Shown: positions 32,838 through 44,584, numbered from the stretch's first letter. The stretch: 64,000 bases of DNA from Arthrobacter sp. Leaf141 (GCF_001424565.1 NZ_LMOL01000016.1:284523-348522); one strand, 5' to 3'. Numbers and translations are program-made. Notes: generated by a model not told the origin, from the sequence alone.

Positions 32838-34178
32838 ATGACTACATCAACGCGCGCGGCCTCGCCGCAGCACGACCGGCTGGATGCACGGCAGACCAGG
32901 AAGGTTGTCACCGCCGGCTGCGTCGGGATTTTCGTCGAACTGTACGACAACGGAATCTTCGCATTTATGGCCGGCACCCTGGCGCTGGTATTCCTGGCAC
33001 CGGGGAACCCGGACAACGCCCTGCTGTTTGTTTTCGCCGGCTACGCCGTGTCCTTCTTCGTCCGCCCACTGGGCGCCGTGGTCTGCGGCTACCTGGGCGA
33101 CATCATCGGCCGGCAACGGCTCCTGGTCTTTGTGATCATGCTTATCAGCGTGGCGACGGCGGGCATCGGCCTGCTCCCGGACTACGCGGCCATCGGCATC
33201 GCGGCGCCCATCCTGCTGGTGCTCCTGCGCCTCCTCCAGGGCTTCTCCGTGGGCGGCGAATCGGCCGGTGCCATGACTTTCCTGGCCGAGCATGCCCCCG
33301 AAGGCAAACGCGGCATCATCACCTCCTACGCCCAGATCGCCTCCTTCGCGGCGCTGCTCACCGGCACGCTGGTGGCCTACTCCATGTCCCCCTGGCTCAC
33401 CCAGGCCGCGATCGACGGCGGCGGCTTCGGTTCGTTCGCCTGGCGCATCCCGTTCCTGGTGGCCATCCCCATGGGCATCATCGGCTGGTACATCCGCAAG
33501 TCCATCAGCGACACCCCGAACTTCGAGAAGCTCAAGGAAGAAGGCGGGCTGTCCAAGAACCCGCTGAAGGAAGCGTTCGCCTCGGCAGAACACCGGCGCG
33601 CCATGGTGCTGGCCCTCTTCATCCCGCTGATGAACGGTTCCGGCTACTACGTCCTCTTCTCCTACATGCCCACCTTCCTGAAGGGCAAGGCCCTGAACTT
33701 CAGCATCGGTGAAGCCCTCCTGGTGACGGCCTGCAGCCTGGTGGTCATCTGCATCGCCATCCCGTTCATGGGCGCCCTCTCTGACCGGATCGGCCGCAAG
33801 CGGGTCATCGCCGGCTCCGCAATCGCCATGGCCGTGATCGGCATCCCGGCCTACGCCCTCATCGCCACCGGTGAAATGGTCTGGGCCATCCTTGGCGCGT
33901 CCCTGATGGCTATCGTCTTCGCCGGCCACACCGCCGTCATCCACATCCTGATTGTGGAACTCTTCCCCACCAGGGTGCGGTACTCCGCCTACGGCCTGGG
34001 TTACAACGTCTCCTCGGCGCTGTTCGGCGGCACCGCGCCGCTGCTCATGACGTGGCTGATCAGCACCACCGGCAACATCTACATGCCCGCGTTCTACGCC
34101 GTCCTGACCGCCCTGGGCACGCTCATCGCCGTCAGCAGGGTCACGGACCGCGCGCACCAGCCGCTCCGCGACGCCTGA
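32838..34178 (+). CDS. metabolite:H+ symporter (MHS family, MFS)
   Basis: 446 residues from ATG 32838 (AAAGGA 8 nt before it); the frame is open further up, but the extra residues have no ribosome site. Twelve membrane segments are expected. MHS signatures are GIFVELYDNGIFAFMAGTLA near the N-terminus, RPLGAVVCGYLGDIIGRQRL between segments 2 and 3, LLQGFSVGGESAGAMTFLAE and LSDRIGRKRVI. Such carriers import organic acids (citrate, ketoglutarate, shikimate, proline-type). It shares an operon with pxpABC and the idonate-type dehydrogenases, so the acid could belong to either route. Confidence 0.92.
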   Translation: MTTSTRAASPQHDRLDARQTRKVVTAGCVGIFVELYDNGIFAFMAGTLALVFLAPGNPDNALLFVFAGYAVSFFVRPLGAVVCGYLGDIIGRQRLLVFVIMLISVATAGIGLLPDYAAIGIAAPILLVLLRLLQGFSVGGESAGAMTFLAEHAPEGKRGIITSYAQIASFAALLTGTLVAYSMSPWLTQAAIDGGGFGSFAWRIPFLVAIPMGIIGWYIRKSISDTPNFEKLKEEGGLSKNPLKEAFASAEHRRAMVLALFIPLMNGSGYYVLFSYMPTFLKGKALNFSIGEALLVTACSLVVICIAIPFMGALSDRIGRKRVIAGSAIAMAVIGIPAYALIATGEMVWAILGASLMAIVFAGHTAVIHILIVELFPTRVRYSAYGLGYNVSSALFGGTAPLLMTWLISTTGNIYMPAFYAVLTALGTLIAVSRVTDRAHQPLRDA

Positions 34179-34227
34179 CCCACCACTCACCCGGGACCAC
34201 CGTCCCGCCCAACCACAGGAGACTTCA

Positions 34228-34983
34228 ATGCCCTTTTCCGACTACAAGACTGCCCTCGTCACCGGAGCCTCCACCGGCATGGGTGCCGCGATCGCCGAAC
34301 GCCTCACCAAGCGGGGCCTCACCGTCCACGCGGTGGCCCGCAACACCGAACGGCTGGCCGAGCTCGCCGACAGGACGGGGGCCATCCCGCACACCGTTGA
34401 CCTGACCGACACCCAAGCCCTCGCGGCCGCCGTCGGAAACCTGGAAATCGACGTCCTGGTCAACTGCGCCGGCGTCTCCCGGCCCGGCAACATCCTGGAC
34501 TCCAGCGCGGCGGACATCGACGAACTTGTGGACGTGAACCTCCGCGGGCTGTTGCAGCTGACCCGTCTGGTGCTGCCGGGCATGGTGGCCCGGGACCTGG
34601 GCCACGTGGTGAACATCAGCTCGATCGCCGGGCTGTACAACTTCTACGGCCACACGGCATACCACGCCACCAAAGCCGCCGTGCACCAGATTTCCCGGCA
34701 GCTGCGGAACGACACGGTCGGCAAACGGATCAGGGTCACCGAAATCTGCCCCGGCCGCGTGGAAACCGAGATCTTCGGCCGCAACATGGGCGGCAGCCCC
34801 GAGGCCATGGCCGAGGCATGGGACACGTACTACGAGGGCTACGAGTCCCTCACCACCGACGACATCGTCAACGCGCTGGACTACGCCGTCGAAACGCCCC
34901 GCCACGTGAACCTTGGCCTGATGGAAATCATGCCCACCTTCCAGGTCCCCGGCGGCCTCACCTTCGACCGGCGCGTCGCCTGA
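34228..34983 (+). CDS. short-chain dehydrogenase/reductase (YdfG-like)
   Basis: 251 residues. The cofactor motif is TGASTGMG, the NAG motif is NCAGVS, and the catalytic set is Ser in NISSIAG with YHATK. The late segment TEICPGRVETEIFGRN and the 250-residue length fit the YdfG group that oxidises 3-hydroxy acids such as serine or 3-hydroxypropionate. It is part of the pxp-idn operon, 49 bp after the symporter gene. Confidence 0.9.
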   Translation: MPFSDYKTALVTGASTGMGAAIAERLTKRGLTVHAVARNTERLAELADRTGAIPHTVDLTDTQALAAAVGNLEIDVLVNCAGVSRPGNILDSSAADIDELVDVNLRGLLQLTRLVLPGMVARDLGHVVNISSIAGLYNFYGHTAYHATKAAVHQISRQLRNDTVGKRIRVTEICPGRVETEIFGRNMGGSPEAMAEAWDTYYEGYESLTTDDIVNALDYAVETPRHVNLGLMEIMPTFQVPGGLTFDRRVA

Positions 34984-35031
34984 CCCGTCCGGCCAGCAGT
35001 CACCCGTCCCCACAACGAACAGGTCCAACCG

Positions 35032-35970
35032 ATGCAGCTTGTACAAACCGTCAGCTTTCCCACGCCCCAACTCCTGGCGGACCTCTCACCCCTCCCGGAG
35101 GGGCTGCGCGGCGTCGTCTGGGACATGAAGGCGGCGCCGGGGGAGTCCGCGGGCGAGATTGACGGCGTGATCCTGCCGTACATCGATGCGTCAGCGGTGC
35201 TGGGTTCACTGGCGCACGTAAAAAACCTCAAGTACGTCCAGACCCAGTCGACCGGATTCGACGGCGTGCCGGAGGCGGCCGGGCCCGGCGCCGCAGTGGC
35301 CACCGCTTCGGGGGTGCACGCTGCTGCCACCGCGGAACTGGCGGTGGGCCTGATCCTGGCCAAGCTGCGCGGCATCGACGAGGCCGTGCGGGACCAGCAG
35401 GCGCAGAACTGGAACCCGCAGCGCCGCCAGTCCCTGGCCGACCGGCGGATCCTGCTGCTGGGGGTGGGCGGCATCGGCGCCGAACTGGCGCGCCGGCTTG
35501 CTCCTTTTGAGGTCACGCTCACCCGGGTGGGCAGCAGGGCCCGGACCGACGCCGATGGCCAGGTCCACTCCTCGGCGGACCTGGTCCGCCTTGCGGCCCA
35601 ACACGACATCCTGGTGTCCGTCCTTCCGCTGGATTCGAAGACGCACCACCTGGTGGGCGAGGAGGTCCTCGCCGCGCTTCCGGACGGTGCACTGGTGGTC
35701 AATGTGGGCCGGGGCGCCGTCATCAGCACGGACGCCCTGACCCGCGAGGTGGTCTCGGGACGCCTGAGCTGCGCCCTCGACGTCGTCGACCCGGAACCGC
35801 TGCCGGCCGGCCACCCCCTGTGGTCCACCCCGAACGCGCTCATCACCCCGCACGTGGGCGGAAACGCCTCGGCCTTCGAACCGCGGATCCTCAAACTCCT
35901 CAAGAACCAACTGGAAGCGTTGGCCGCAGGCCGGACCCCGGCCAACCTGGTCCAGCAGGGGGCGTTCTGA
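35032..35970 (+). CDS. D-isomer-specific 2-hydroxyacid dehydrogenase
   Basis: 312 residues. The NAD(P)-binding fingerprint is LLLGVGGIGAELARRL, and the catalytic Arg, Glu and His are in NVGRGAVIS, VVDPEPLPAGHPLW and TPHVGGN. The protein reduces 2-oxo acids or oxidises D-2-hydroxy acids; phosphoglycerate, glyoxylate/hydroxypyruvate and 2-ketogluconate reductases belong here. A 2-ketogluconate reductase role would fit the gluconate genes that follow, but the substrate is inferred from context. Its stop overlaps the next start (TGATG). Confidence 0.92.
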   Translation: MQLVQTVSFPTPQLLADLSPLPEGLRGVVWDMKAAPGESAGEIDGVILPYIDASAVLGSLAHVKNLKYVQTQSTGFDGVPEAAGPGAAVATASGVHAAATAELAVGLILAKLRGIDEAVRDQQAQNWNPQRRQSLADRRILLLGVGGIGAELARRLAPFEVTLTRVGSRARTDADGQVHSSADLVRLAAQHDILVSVLPLDSKTHHLVGEEVLAALPDGALVVNVGRGAVISTDALTREVVSGRLSCALDVVDPEPLPAGHPLWSTPNALITPHVGGNASAFEPRILKLLKNQLEALAAGRTPANLVQQGAF

Positions 35971-36740
35971 TGAGCGGCCTCTTCGACCTCACGGGCCGGG
36001 TGGCCCTGGTGACCGGATCAAGCCGGGGCATCGGCTCCGCCCTGGCCCGCGCCCTCGCGGACGCAGGTGCCACGGTGGTGCTTAACGGTGTCAACACCGA
36101 ACGGCTCAAGGCCGCCGAGACGGCGTTCGCCGCCGACTATCCGCCGGGCCGGATCGCCAGCTGCGCCTTCGACGTCACGGACGGCGACGCTGCCGAACGC
36201 AGCATCGCCTGGATCGAGGAAAACGTCGGCCCGCTGGAGATCCTGGTGAACAACGCAGGCATCCAGCACCGGGTGCCCATGCTGGAGCTGGACGTCGTCG
36301 ACTGGGAACGGGTCCTGGCAACGGACCTGACCAGCGCGTTCCTGGTGGGCCGGGCCGCCGCCCGCCGCATGATTCCCCGCGGACGCGGCAAGATCATCAA
36401 CATCTGCTCGGTTCAGACAGACCTGGCCCGGCCCACAATCGCCCCTTACGTGGCGGCAAAAGGCGGGCTCCGCAACCTCACCCGCGCCATGACGGCCGAG
36501 TGGGCAGCGGACGGGCTGCAGATCAACGGCATCGCACCCGGCTACATCCACACCGAAATGACCCAGAACCTGGTGGACGACGCCGCATTCAACTCCTGGA
36601 TCCTCGGCCGCACCCCCGCCCACCGGTGGGGAACCGTGCAGGACCTCGCCGGTCCGGTGGTCTGGCTGGCCTCCGACGGCTCGGCGTTCGTCAACGGCCA
36701 GACAATCTTCATCGACGGCGGAATGACGGTGGTGGTCTGA
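35970..36740 (+). CDS. idnO: gluconate 5-dehydrogenase-like SDR
   Basis: 256 residues from ATG 35970, overlapping the previous stop (TGATG). The SDR motifs are TGSSRGIG, NNAGIQHRVPMLELD (the IQHR pattern is typical of gluconate 5-dehydrogenases), Ser in NICSVQTDLARPT and YVAAKGG. The reaction is reversible conversion of 5-keto-D-gluconate to D-gluconate. Placement between an idonate-dehydrogenase-like gene and gluconokinase supports the call. Confidence 0.85.
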   Translation: MSGLFDLTGRVALVTGSSRGIGSALARALADAGATVVLNGVNTERLKAAETAFAADYPPGRIASCAFDVTDGDAAERSIAWIEENVGPLEILVNNAGIQHRVPMLELDVVDWERVLATDLTSAFLVGRAAARRMIPRGRGKIINICSVQTDLARPTIAPYVAAKGGLRNLTRAMTAEWAADGLQINGIAPGYIHTEMTQNLVDDAAFNSWILGRTPAHRWGTVQDLAGPVVWLASDGSAFVNGQTIFIDGGMTVVV

Positions 36741-37804
36741 TGGAAACCTTGAACCTGCCCGCTTCCGGGCCTGCCCTGGTGGCCCACGCCGCCGGGGACC
36801 TGCGCATCGACGACGTACCGTTGCGTGCTCCCGGCCCGGATGAGGCCGTGATCGAGGTGCTGTACGGCGGCATCTGCGGGTCCGACCTGCACTACTGGCT
36901 GCACGGCGCGGCCGGCGAATCCATTCTCAAGGCCCCGCTGGTCCTGGGACACGAAATCTCGGGCACCGTGGTCCGCGGCGCCGCCGATGGTTCCGGCCCC
37001 CAGGCCGGAACACCCGTTGCGGTCCATCCGGCCACGCCCGGACCAGGGGCCGCGAGGTATCCCCAGGACCGGCCCAACCTGTCCCCGGGATGCACTTACC
37101 TGGGCAGCGCGGCCCGGTACCCGCACACCGACGGCGCGTTCAGCCGCTACGTCACCCTTCCGGTCCGGATGCTCCGGCCCCTGCCGGACACCATCGACCT
37201 CCGCACGGCGGCCCTGATCGAACCCGCCAGCGTTGCATGGCACGCGGTCTCCCGGGCCGGCGACGTGCGCGGAAAAACCGCGCTGGTGATCGGCTCCGGT
37301 CCCATCGGTGCGCTCGCCGTGGCCGTCCTGAAACGGAAGGGTGCCGCCCGGATCGTGGCCGTGGACCTGCATCCCCGGCCGCTGGCCATCGCCACGGCAG
37401 TGGGCGCCGACGAGGTCATCGCGGCCACCGACACCGCTGCCATCGCCGCCGTCGAAGCCGATGTGGTGATCGAATCCTCCGGCAACCACCACGGCCTGGC
37501 GTCCGCGATCAACGGCGCAGTCCGCGGCGGCACCGTGGTGATGGTGGGCCTGCTGCCTACCGGCGCCCAGCCGGTTCCCATTTCACTGGCCATCACCCGT
37601 GAATTGCGGCTCCTGGGCTCCTTCCGCTTCAACAACGAAATCGACGACGTTATCGCCGCCCTGGCCGACGGTTCACTCCGGATCGACCCGGTGATCACCC
37701 ATGAATTCCCGCTCTCCGAGGCGCTGCCGGCCTTCGAGATGGCCAGGGATTCCACCAGCTCGGGCAAGGTGCTGCTGCGGTTCGACGGGTCCGTCCCAGC
37801 ATGA
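36740..37804 (+). CDS. idnD: L-idonate 5-dehydrogenase-like zinc alcohol dehydrogenase
   Basis: 354 residues from ATG 36740 (TGATG overlap). The catalytic-zinc motif is GGICGSDLHYWLHG with LGHEISG, and the NAD motif is ALVIGSGPIGALAV. The segment CTYLGSAARYPHTDGAFSRY matches idonate 5-dehydrogenases, which oxidise L-idonate to 5-keto-D-gluconate. Oddly, the structural-zinc loop normally holding four Cys (C-x2-C-x2-C-x7-C) reads TPGPGAARYPQDRPNLS here, with no such cysteines. The stop overlaps gntK (ATGA). Confidence 0.85.
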   Translation: METLNLPASGPALVAHAAGDLRIDDVPLRAPGPDEAVIEVLYGGICGSDLHYWLHGAAGESILKAPLVLGHEISGTVVRGAADGSGPQAGTPVAVHPATPGPGAARYPQDRPNLSPGCTYLGSAARYPHTDGAFSRYVTLPVRMLRPLPDTIDLRTAALIEPASVAWHAVSRAGDVRGKTALVIGSGPIGALAVAVLKRKGAARIVAVDLHPRPLAIATAVGADEVIAATDTAAIAAVEADVVIESSGNHHGLASAINGAVRGGTVVMVGLLPTGAQPVPISLAITRELRLLGSFRFNNEIDDVIAALADGSLRIDPVITHEFPLSEALPAFEMARDSTSSGKVLLRFDGSVPA

Positions 37805-38313
37805 GCGGGGAAGCGGCGCCGCTGGTGGTGATGGGGGTTTCCGGTTGCGGGAAATCAACTGCCGGTGCCCTGCTCGCTGCCCGGCTGGGGCGGCCGTTCC
37901 TTGACGGGGACGATTTCCACCCGGCCGCCAACAAGGCCAAAATGGCGGCCGGCATTCCCCTGGCCGATGAGGACCGGACGCCCTGGCTTTCCCGGCTGGG
38001 GCAGCTGCTGGCCGGCGCCGATACCCGGCACGCACCGCCAGTGCTGGCGTGCTCGGCGCTCAAGCGCAGTTACCGGGACCTGCTGCGCAGCTACGCCCCC
38101 AATGCGGTGTTTGTGCATTTGGATGGCAGCGAGGCCACCATCACCGGGCGGCTGAGCGCACGGGCGCACGAGTTTATGCCCGGCTCACTGCTCGCCTCGC
38201 AGCTGGCTACGCTGGAGCGGCTCGGGCCGGATGAGGCACACGTCCTGGCGGACATCACGCTTCCGCCGGAACTGCTGGTCGCTGCCGTGGCCAGGCAGCT
38301 GGCCGCGGGCTGA
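37801..38313 (+). CDS. gntK: gluconokinase
   Basis: 170 residues, the usual length. The P-loop is VMGVSGCGKSTAG, followed by the family motif FLDGDDFHPAANKAKMAAG and LACSALKRSYRDLLR. It phosphorylates D-gluconate to 6-phosphogluconate for the pentose phosphate or Entner-Doudoroff route. It is the last gene of the operon from 30284, coupled to idnD by ATGA, and it gives the product of IdnD and IdnO an exit into central metabolism. Confidence 0.94.
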   Translation: MSGEAAPLVVMGVSGCGKSTAGALLAARLGRPFLDGDDFHPAANKAKMAAGIPLADEDRTPWLSRLGQLLAGADTRHAPPVLACSALKRSYRDLLRSYAPNAVFVHLDGSEATITGRLSARAHEFMPGSLLASQLATLERLGPDEAHVLADITLPPELLVAAVARQLAAG

Positions 38314-38345
38314 ACGGACCAACCGGCACCTCAGCGGTCCGCGGC

Positions 38346-38918
38346 TCAGGGCAGCCGGCTGGGCCGTAAAACGTGCGCGACGCCGGCCTGGCCGGGGTCC
38401 AGCGGTACCGGGCTGACCAGCGTGGCGGGCCCGCGGTGCAGCGTTCCGTCCGAAAGGGCCCGGCACCTGATCCCGCCCCGGCCCCGCATGGCCGCATGCG
38501 CTCCGTTGGCCAGCATCCGGTCCATCCACGCGCACGGATGCGCCGGCCGGCCGCCATGGAATTCCACCGCGGAGCCACCGGATTCCACGGCAAAGTCCCG
38601 GCCCAGCAGCGGCGCGAGCTCAGCGCCGCGGAGCACCACGTTCCGGCGCGCCAGCAGTGGATCGAAGGGCCCCGCGCCAAGTTCCGCGGCCATCGCCTCC
38701 AGCGCCTCCACCGCCAGCAGGGTCACCGCTGCATCCATGTGGGCGGCTTTGCCAAAAAACCGGTCCCCGACGATCCCCTTGCCCGCCACCACGTCCGCCT
38801 GCCCGGCATCGATGGTGGGAACAGCGGCGGCACCGTCCCGTGCCCGGCCGAAATAGGCATGTGCGGGGGACACCAGGACGTGCAGGATTTCGACGTCGTA
38901 GCGGTACATGTCAGCCAT
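38346..38918 (-). CDS. MOSC-domain protein
   Basis: 190 residues from ATG 38918. The MOSC fold is indicated by VEILHVLVSPAHAYFGRARD, VAGKGIVGDRFFGKAAHMDA and the conserved region LARRNVVLRGAELAPLLG with HPCAWMDRMLANGAH, whose Cys may handle molybdenum-cofactor sulfur. MOSC proteins take part in molybdenum-cofactor sulfuration or detoxification of N-hydroxylated compounds. It is convergent with gntK and has no molybdenum genes nearby. Confidence 0.85.
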   Translation of the reverse strand: MADMYRYDVEILHVLVSPAHAYFGRARDGAAAVPTIDAGQADVVAGKGIVGDRFFGKAAHMDAAVTLLAVEALEAMAAELGAGPFDPLLARRNVVLRGAELAPLLGRDFAVESGGSAVEFHGGRPAHPCAWMDRMLANGAHAAMRGRGGIRCRALSDGTLHRGPATLVSPVPLDPGQAGVAHVLRPSRLP

Positions 38919-38993
38919 GCTCCCAAGCGTAGGGCAGGCAGCACCGGAGGGCCTGTGGTGCAAAAGTATCTCCATGATGGAAGGATCTTTCCC

Positions 38994-39959
38994 ATGAGCT
39001 CTCTTCAGCACGCGCCAACAACCCCCTCGACGCGCCGCCCGGTCCTGCACTGGGTGTCGCTGGCCTGCGCCGCCGCGCTGGTGCTGGTCCCGGTGGCGAT
39101 GCTGACCGGGAATCCGGCGGTACTGGGCGGGCACCCGCTCCTGCCGGCGCTGCTGGTGGTTGCCGCCGTCGTGGGCCTTGCCTGGGGAGTGCTGGAATTA
39201 CGACGGCGGCGCAAGGCCCGGCAGCGCGGGAAGCTCCGGTCCGTCGGGGCCTGGGCCGGTCGGATCGCCATCTTGGGGCTGGTGGCCGCTTTGGCGTGGC
39301 TTAACCCGTTCGCCTACCAGCCGGGCAGTGCCGCGGAGGCCGGGCCGATGTCCGACCTGACCGTCACCGAAACGCCGACGGCGATCACCATGGCACCTGA
39401 CGGCGTCCCCGCCACCACGGGGCTCGTCTTCTATCCGGGAGCCCGCGTGGATGCGGCGGCGTACCAGGAGATCCTGGCGCCCGCGGTGGACGCCGGGTTC
39501 CTGGTGGTGATCCTCAAGGAGCCCCTGGGGCTGAGCCTGCTGGACGGCAACCAGGCGCGCGCCGCCATCGCCGATAACCCGGACATCACCACCTGGGCGG
39601 TGGGCGGACACTCACTGGGCGGCGTCAGCGCGTCCACCTTCGCCGGGGACAACGCCGACGTCAGCGGCCTGCTGCTTTACGCCTCCTACCCTTTGGCCAC
39701 GCTGCGCGACAAGCCGGACCTGGCCGTGCTGTCCGTCTCGGGCACCGCCGACGGACTCAGCACCCCGGACAAGATCGACGCATCCCGCGGTCTGCTGCCT
39801 GCAGACTCGGAGTTTGTGGTGGTCCAAGGGGGTGTGCACGCCTTCTTCGGCAGCTACGGCCCGCAACCGGGCGACGGCGAACCCGGCATCAGTGCCGACG
39901 CCGCCAGGGACCAAATCTCCGCCGCCACGGTCACGTTCCTGCAGCGCGTCACGCAGTAG
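38994..39959 (+). CDS. membrane-anchored alpha/beta hydrolase
   Basis: 321 residues from ATG 38994 with AAGGA 8 nt before it. Three hydrophobic segments lie at about 17-37, 42-63 and 80-100, then an alpha/beta hydrolase domain with the nucleophile elbow GGHSLGGVSAS. The final His is in QGGVHAFFG and an Asp candidate in SGTADGLSTPD. The catalytic domain (lipase/DLH-like) probably sits outside the cell. The ester substrate is unknown. It is divergent from the MOSC gene. Confidence 0.85.
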   Translation: MSSLQHAPTTPSTRRPVLHWVSLACAAALVLVPVAMLTGNPAVLGGHPLLPALLVVAAVVGLAWGVLELRRRRKARQRGKLRSVGAWAGRIAILGLVAALAWLNPFAYQPGSAAEAGPMSDLTVTETPTAITMAPDGVPATTGLVFYPGARVDAAAYQEILAPAVDAGFLVVILKEPLGLSLLDGNQARAAIADNPDITTWAVGGHSLGGVSASTFAGDNADVSGLLLYASYPLATLRDKPDLAVLSVSGTADGLSTPDKIDASRGLLPADSEFVVVQGGVHAFFGSYGPQPGDGEPGISADAARDQISAATVTFLQRVTQ

Positions 39960-39974
39960 GCAGGACACCGGGCC

Positions 39975-41235
39975 TCACCGGCCGGACACCGCCACCTCAA
40001 CGTTCCCCGGCTCGTTCCGGGCTGCCCGGGTGGCCAGGACGCGGGCAAACACCAGCACCAACAACCCGGCCGCGGGCACAAACAGCAGGCCAACCCGCAG
40101 GGATGACGCGTCGGCGATGGCCCCCACCACCGGCGGCGAGGCCAGGAAGCCCACCCGCAGCAGCCAGCCCACAATCGTCAGCCCGGCACCGGGCCGGAAC
40201 CCGGGAAGTTCGTCAGCTGCGTGCATCGCAGCGGGAATGAGGGTGGCCACCCCAAAGCCGGCCAGGCCAAAACCGGCCACCGTCCCCAGGACGCTCGGGA
40301 ACGCCAGCGCGGCACCGGTGCCCACCAGCACCAGCATGCCGCCGGCCCTGGCAACGGCTCGCTGGCCGAAGCGGTCCACCATCCGGTCACCGAGGAGCCG
40401 GCCCACAAACTGCATGCCCTGCAGGGAAATGAAGCCCAGGCCCGCCATAAAAGCGGACGCGCCCAGGCTGCCGGCCAGGTAAATGGCCAGCCACGAACTG
40501 CCGGCATCCTCCACGATGGCACCGGACGCGGCAATAGCCACAAGCGCCAGCAGGATCCCGTACCGGGCCGCGGCTCCTGGGATTTGCAGCGAATTGGCCG
40601 TTTTCGCGGAAGCGGAAGCCGTAGCCGCCGGACCGTCGGCGCTGTCAGTCCCCCCGGCCCCATCCGGCTCCGGCCCTGCCAGGAGCCAGCGGGCCGCGGC
40701 CAGCGCCGCCGCCCCGAACACCACTGCCGAGACCGCCAAATGGAGCAGGAGCGGGACCCCGGCTTCCGCCGCCGCCGCGCCCACCACGCCGCCCGTGACC
40801 GCACCCAGGGACCAGACAGCGTGGAACGAATTGATGATGGACCGGCCGTACAGCCGCTGCACCCGGAGCCCGTGCGAGTTCTGCGCCACGTCGGTCAGCG
40901 AATCCATGGCTCCGGCCAGGAAAAACGCCGCGGCGAGCACCGCCCAGCTGGACGCGGTGCCGGCCGCCAGGATCCCGACGGCGGTCAGCAGGGTTCCGGC
41001 GACGGCCACCCGGGAGGAGCGGAAACGGCGGATGAGGTGGCCGGCGCTGAGCCCAACAATCAGGGCACCCAGCGGAAATGCGGCTACCGCGGCGCCGAAC
41101 GCGGCGTTCCCCAGGTCAAGGTCCGCCTTGATCTCCGGGTAGCGCGGCAGGAGGTTGGCGAACAGGGCGCCGTTGGTGAAAAACAGGATTCCGACGGCGG
41201 TCCGCGCCCGGCGCGCCGCAGCCGGAGCGGCGGCG

Positions 41236-41243
<8 letters not shown>
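39975..41243 (-). CDS. MFS transporter
   Basis: 422 residues. Start placed at GTG 41243, overlapping the end of the UvrA-like gene by 8 bp; TTG 41246 is equally possible. Twelve membrane segments fit, with ILFFTNGALFANLLPRYPEI in the first and VRRFRSSR-like basic residues (LIRRFRSSRVAVAG) between segments 2 and 3. The set resembles fucose/sugar-type MFS proteins of the YbjJ group. Linkage to a class II UvrA gene suggests drug or DNA-toxin export, as inference. Confidence 0.85.
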
Positions 41244-43638
<2,395 letters not shown>

Positions 43639-43673
43639 TGCGTCTCCATCTGTGGGCCGTCGATTTCCGGGGC

Positions 43674-43690
43674 AAAGCCGTTGCGGCTTT
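43674..43690 (-). terminator. short hairpin after the VOC gene
   Basis: AAAGCCG (43674-43680) and CGGCTTT (43684-43690) form a 7-bp stem with a 3-nt loop, 34 bp after the VOC stop on the minus strand, with CCGGG/CCCGG pairs outside it. It may end the AraC-VOC transcript. Confidence 0.35.
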
Positions 43691-43724
43691 TGTTCCCGGC
43701 GCCGCTGGATCCAATACTGTCAGG

Positions 43725-44144
43725 TCAGGGGTGCTGGTTGATACGGACGGTGTTGCCGGCGGGGTCCCGGAAGGCGCAGTCACGGATGCCGTAGGGCTGG
43801 TCGATGGGTTCCTGGACGACGTCGGCACCGGTCGCCTCCACGGCGGCGAAGGCCGCATCCACGTCCGGTGCGGACAGGATGACGGTGGCATAGGTGCCCT
43901 TAGCCATCATCTCGGCGATGGTGCGGTGCTCGACTTCGGTGATGCCGGGGCCGGCCGCCGGTGGGTAAAGGACGATTGAGACGGCGGGCTGGCCCGCGGG
44001 GCCCACCGTTATCCAGCGCATTCCGCCGTAGCCGACGTCGTTGCGGATCTCGAAGCCCAGGCAGTCGCGGTAGAACGCCAGCGAGGCGTCAGGATCGGTG
44101 TGGGGGAGGAAACTTGAGCTGATGGTGATGTCCATGCCAGTCAT
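43725..44144 (-). CDS. VOC-family (glyoxalase/bleomycin-resistance fold) protein
   Basis: 139 residues from ATG 44144, overlapping the AraC-type regulator stop by 4 bp (ATGA). The fold is shown by DITISSSFLPHTDPDASLAF, YRDCLGFEIRNDVGYGGMRW and GIRDCAFRDPAGNTVRINQ at the end. The family includes glyoxalases, extradiol dioxygenases and drug-binding proteins. Together with the regulator it forms a two-gene unit; the substrate is unknown. Confidence 0.88.
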   Translation of the reverse strand: MTGMDITISSSFLPHTDPDASLAFYRDCLGFEIRNDVGYGGMRWITVGPAGQPAVSIVLYPPAAGPGITEVEHRTIAEMMAKGTYATVILSAPDVDAAFAAVEATGADVVQEPIDQPYGIRDCAFRDPAGNTVRINQHP

Positions 44145-44584
44145 GCTAACTGCGGCTCCGGGGCGGGCGCTTCTCGATTCCTGACCGGTCTGGTGACCTG
44201 TTTCGATACGCACGACGGAAGTCCCGCCGTCGTGCCTGCTGCCTCCGCTTTGTAGGCGCTGGGCGGCATCCCCACGAGTTCGCTGAACCGGGTGCTGAAC
44301 GTGCCCAGGGAGGAGCAGCCGACGGCGAAGCACACCTCGGTGACGCTGAGGTCACCGCGCGTCAGCAGCGCCATGGCCCGCTCAATGCGCCGGGTCATGA
44401 GGTAGCTGTAGGGCGATTCGCCGTAGGCCAGTTTGAAGCGGCGGCTCAGATGGCCGGCCGAGACGTGGATTCCGCGGGCCAGCGACTCCACATCCAGCGG
44501 CTGGGCGTACTCCCTGTCGATCCTGTCCTTGACGCGGCGGAGCAGGGCAAGTTCACGCAGGTAGGGGCTGGGTGCTGTGCTCAC
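44141..44584 (-). CDS. AraC-family transcriptional regulator (DNA-binding domain only)
   Basis: 147 residues from GTG 44584. Both helix-turn-helix motifs are present: LDVESLARGIHVSAGHLSRR and LSVTEVCFAVGCSSLGTFST, with RFSELVGMPPSAY. There is no sensor domain, as in SoxS/MarA-like proteins. It is translationally coupled to the VOC gene, which it probably controls. Confidence 0.9.
   Translation of the reverse strand: MSTAPSPYLRELALLRRVKDRIDREYAQPLDVESLARGIHVSAGHLSRRFKLAYGESPYSYLMTRRIERAMALLTRGDLSVTEVCFAVGCSSLGTFSTRFSELVGMPPSAYKAEAAGTTAGLPSCVSKQVTRPVRNREAPAPEPQLA

Noticed and set aside
32847-34190. 447-residue minus-strand open frame
   Set aside because: Antisense shadow of the MHS symporter gene; composition is Gly/Asp/His-rich without motifs.
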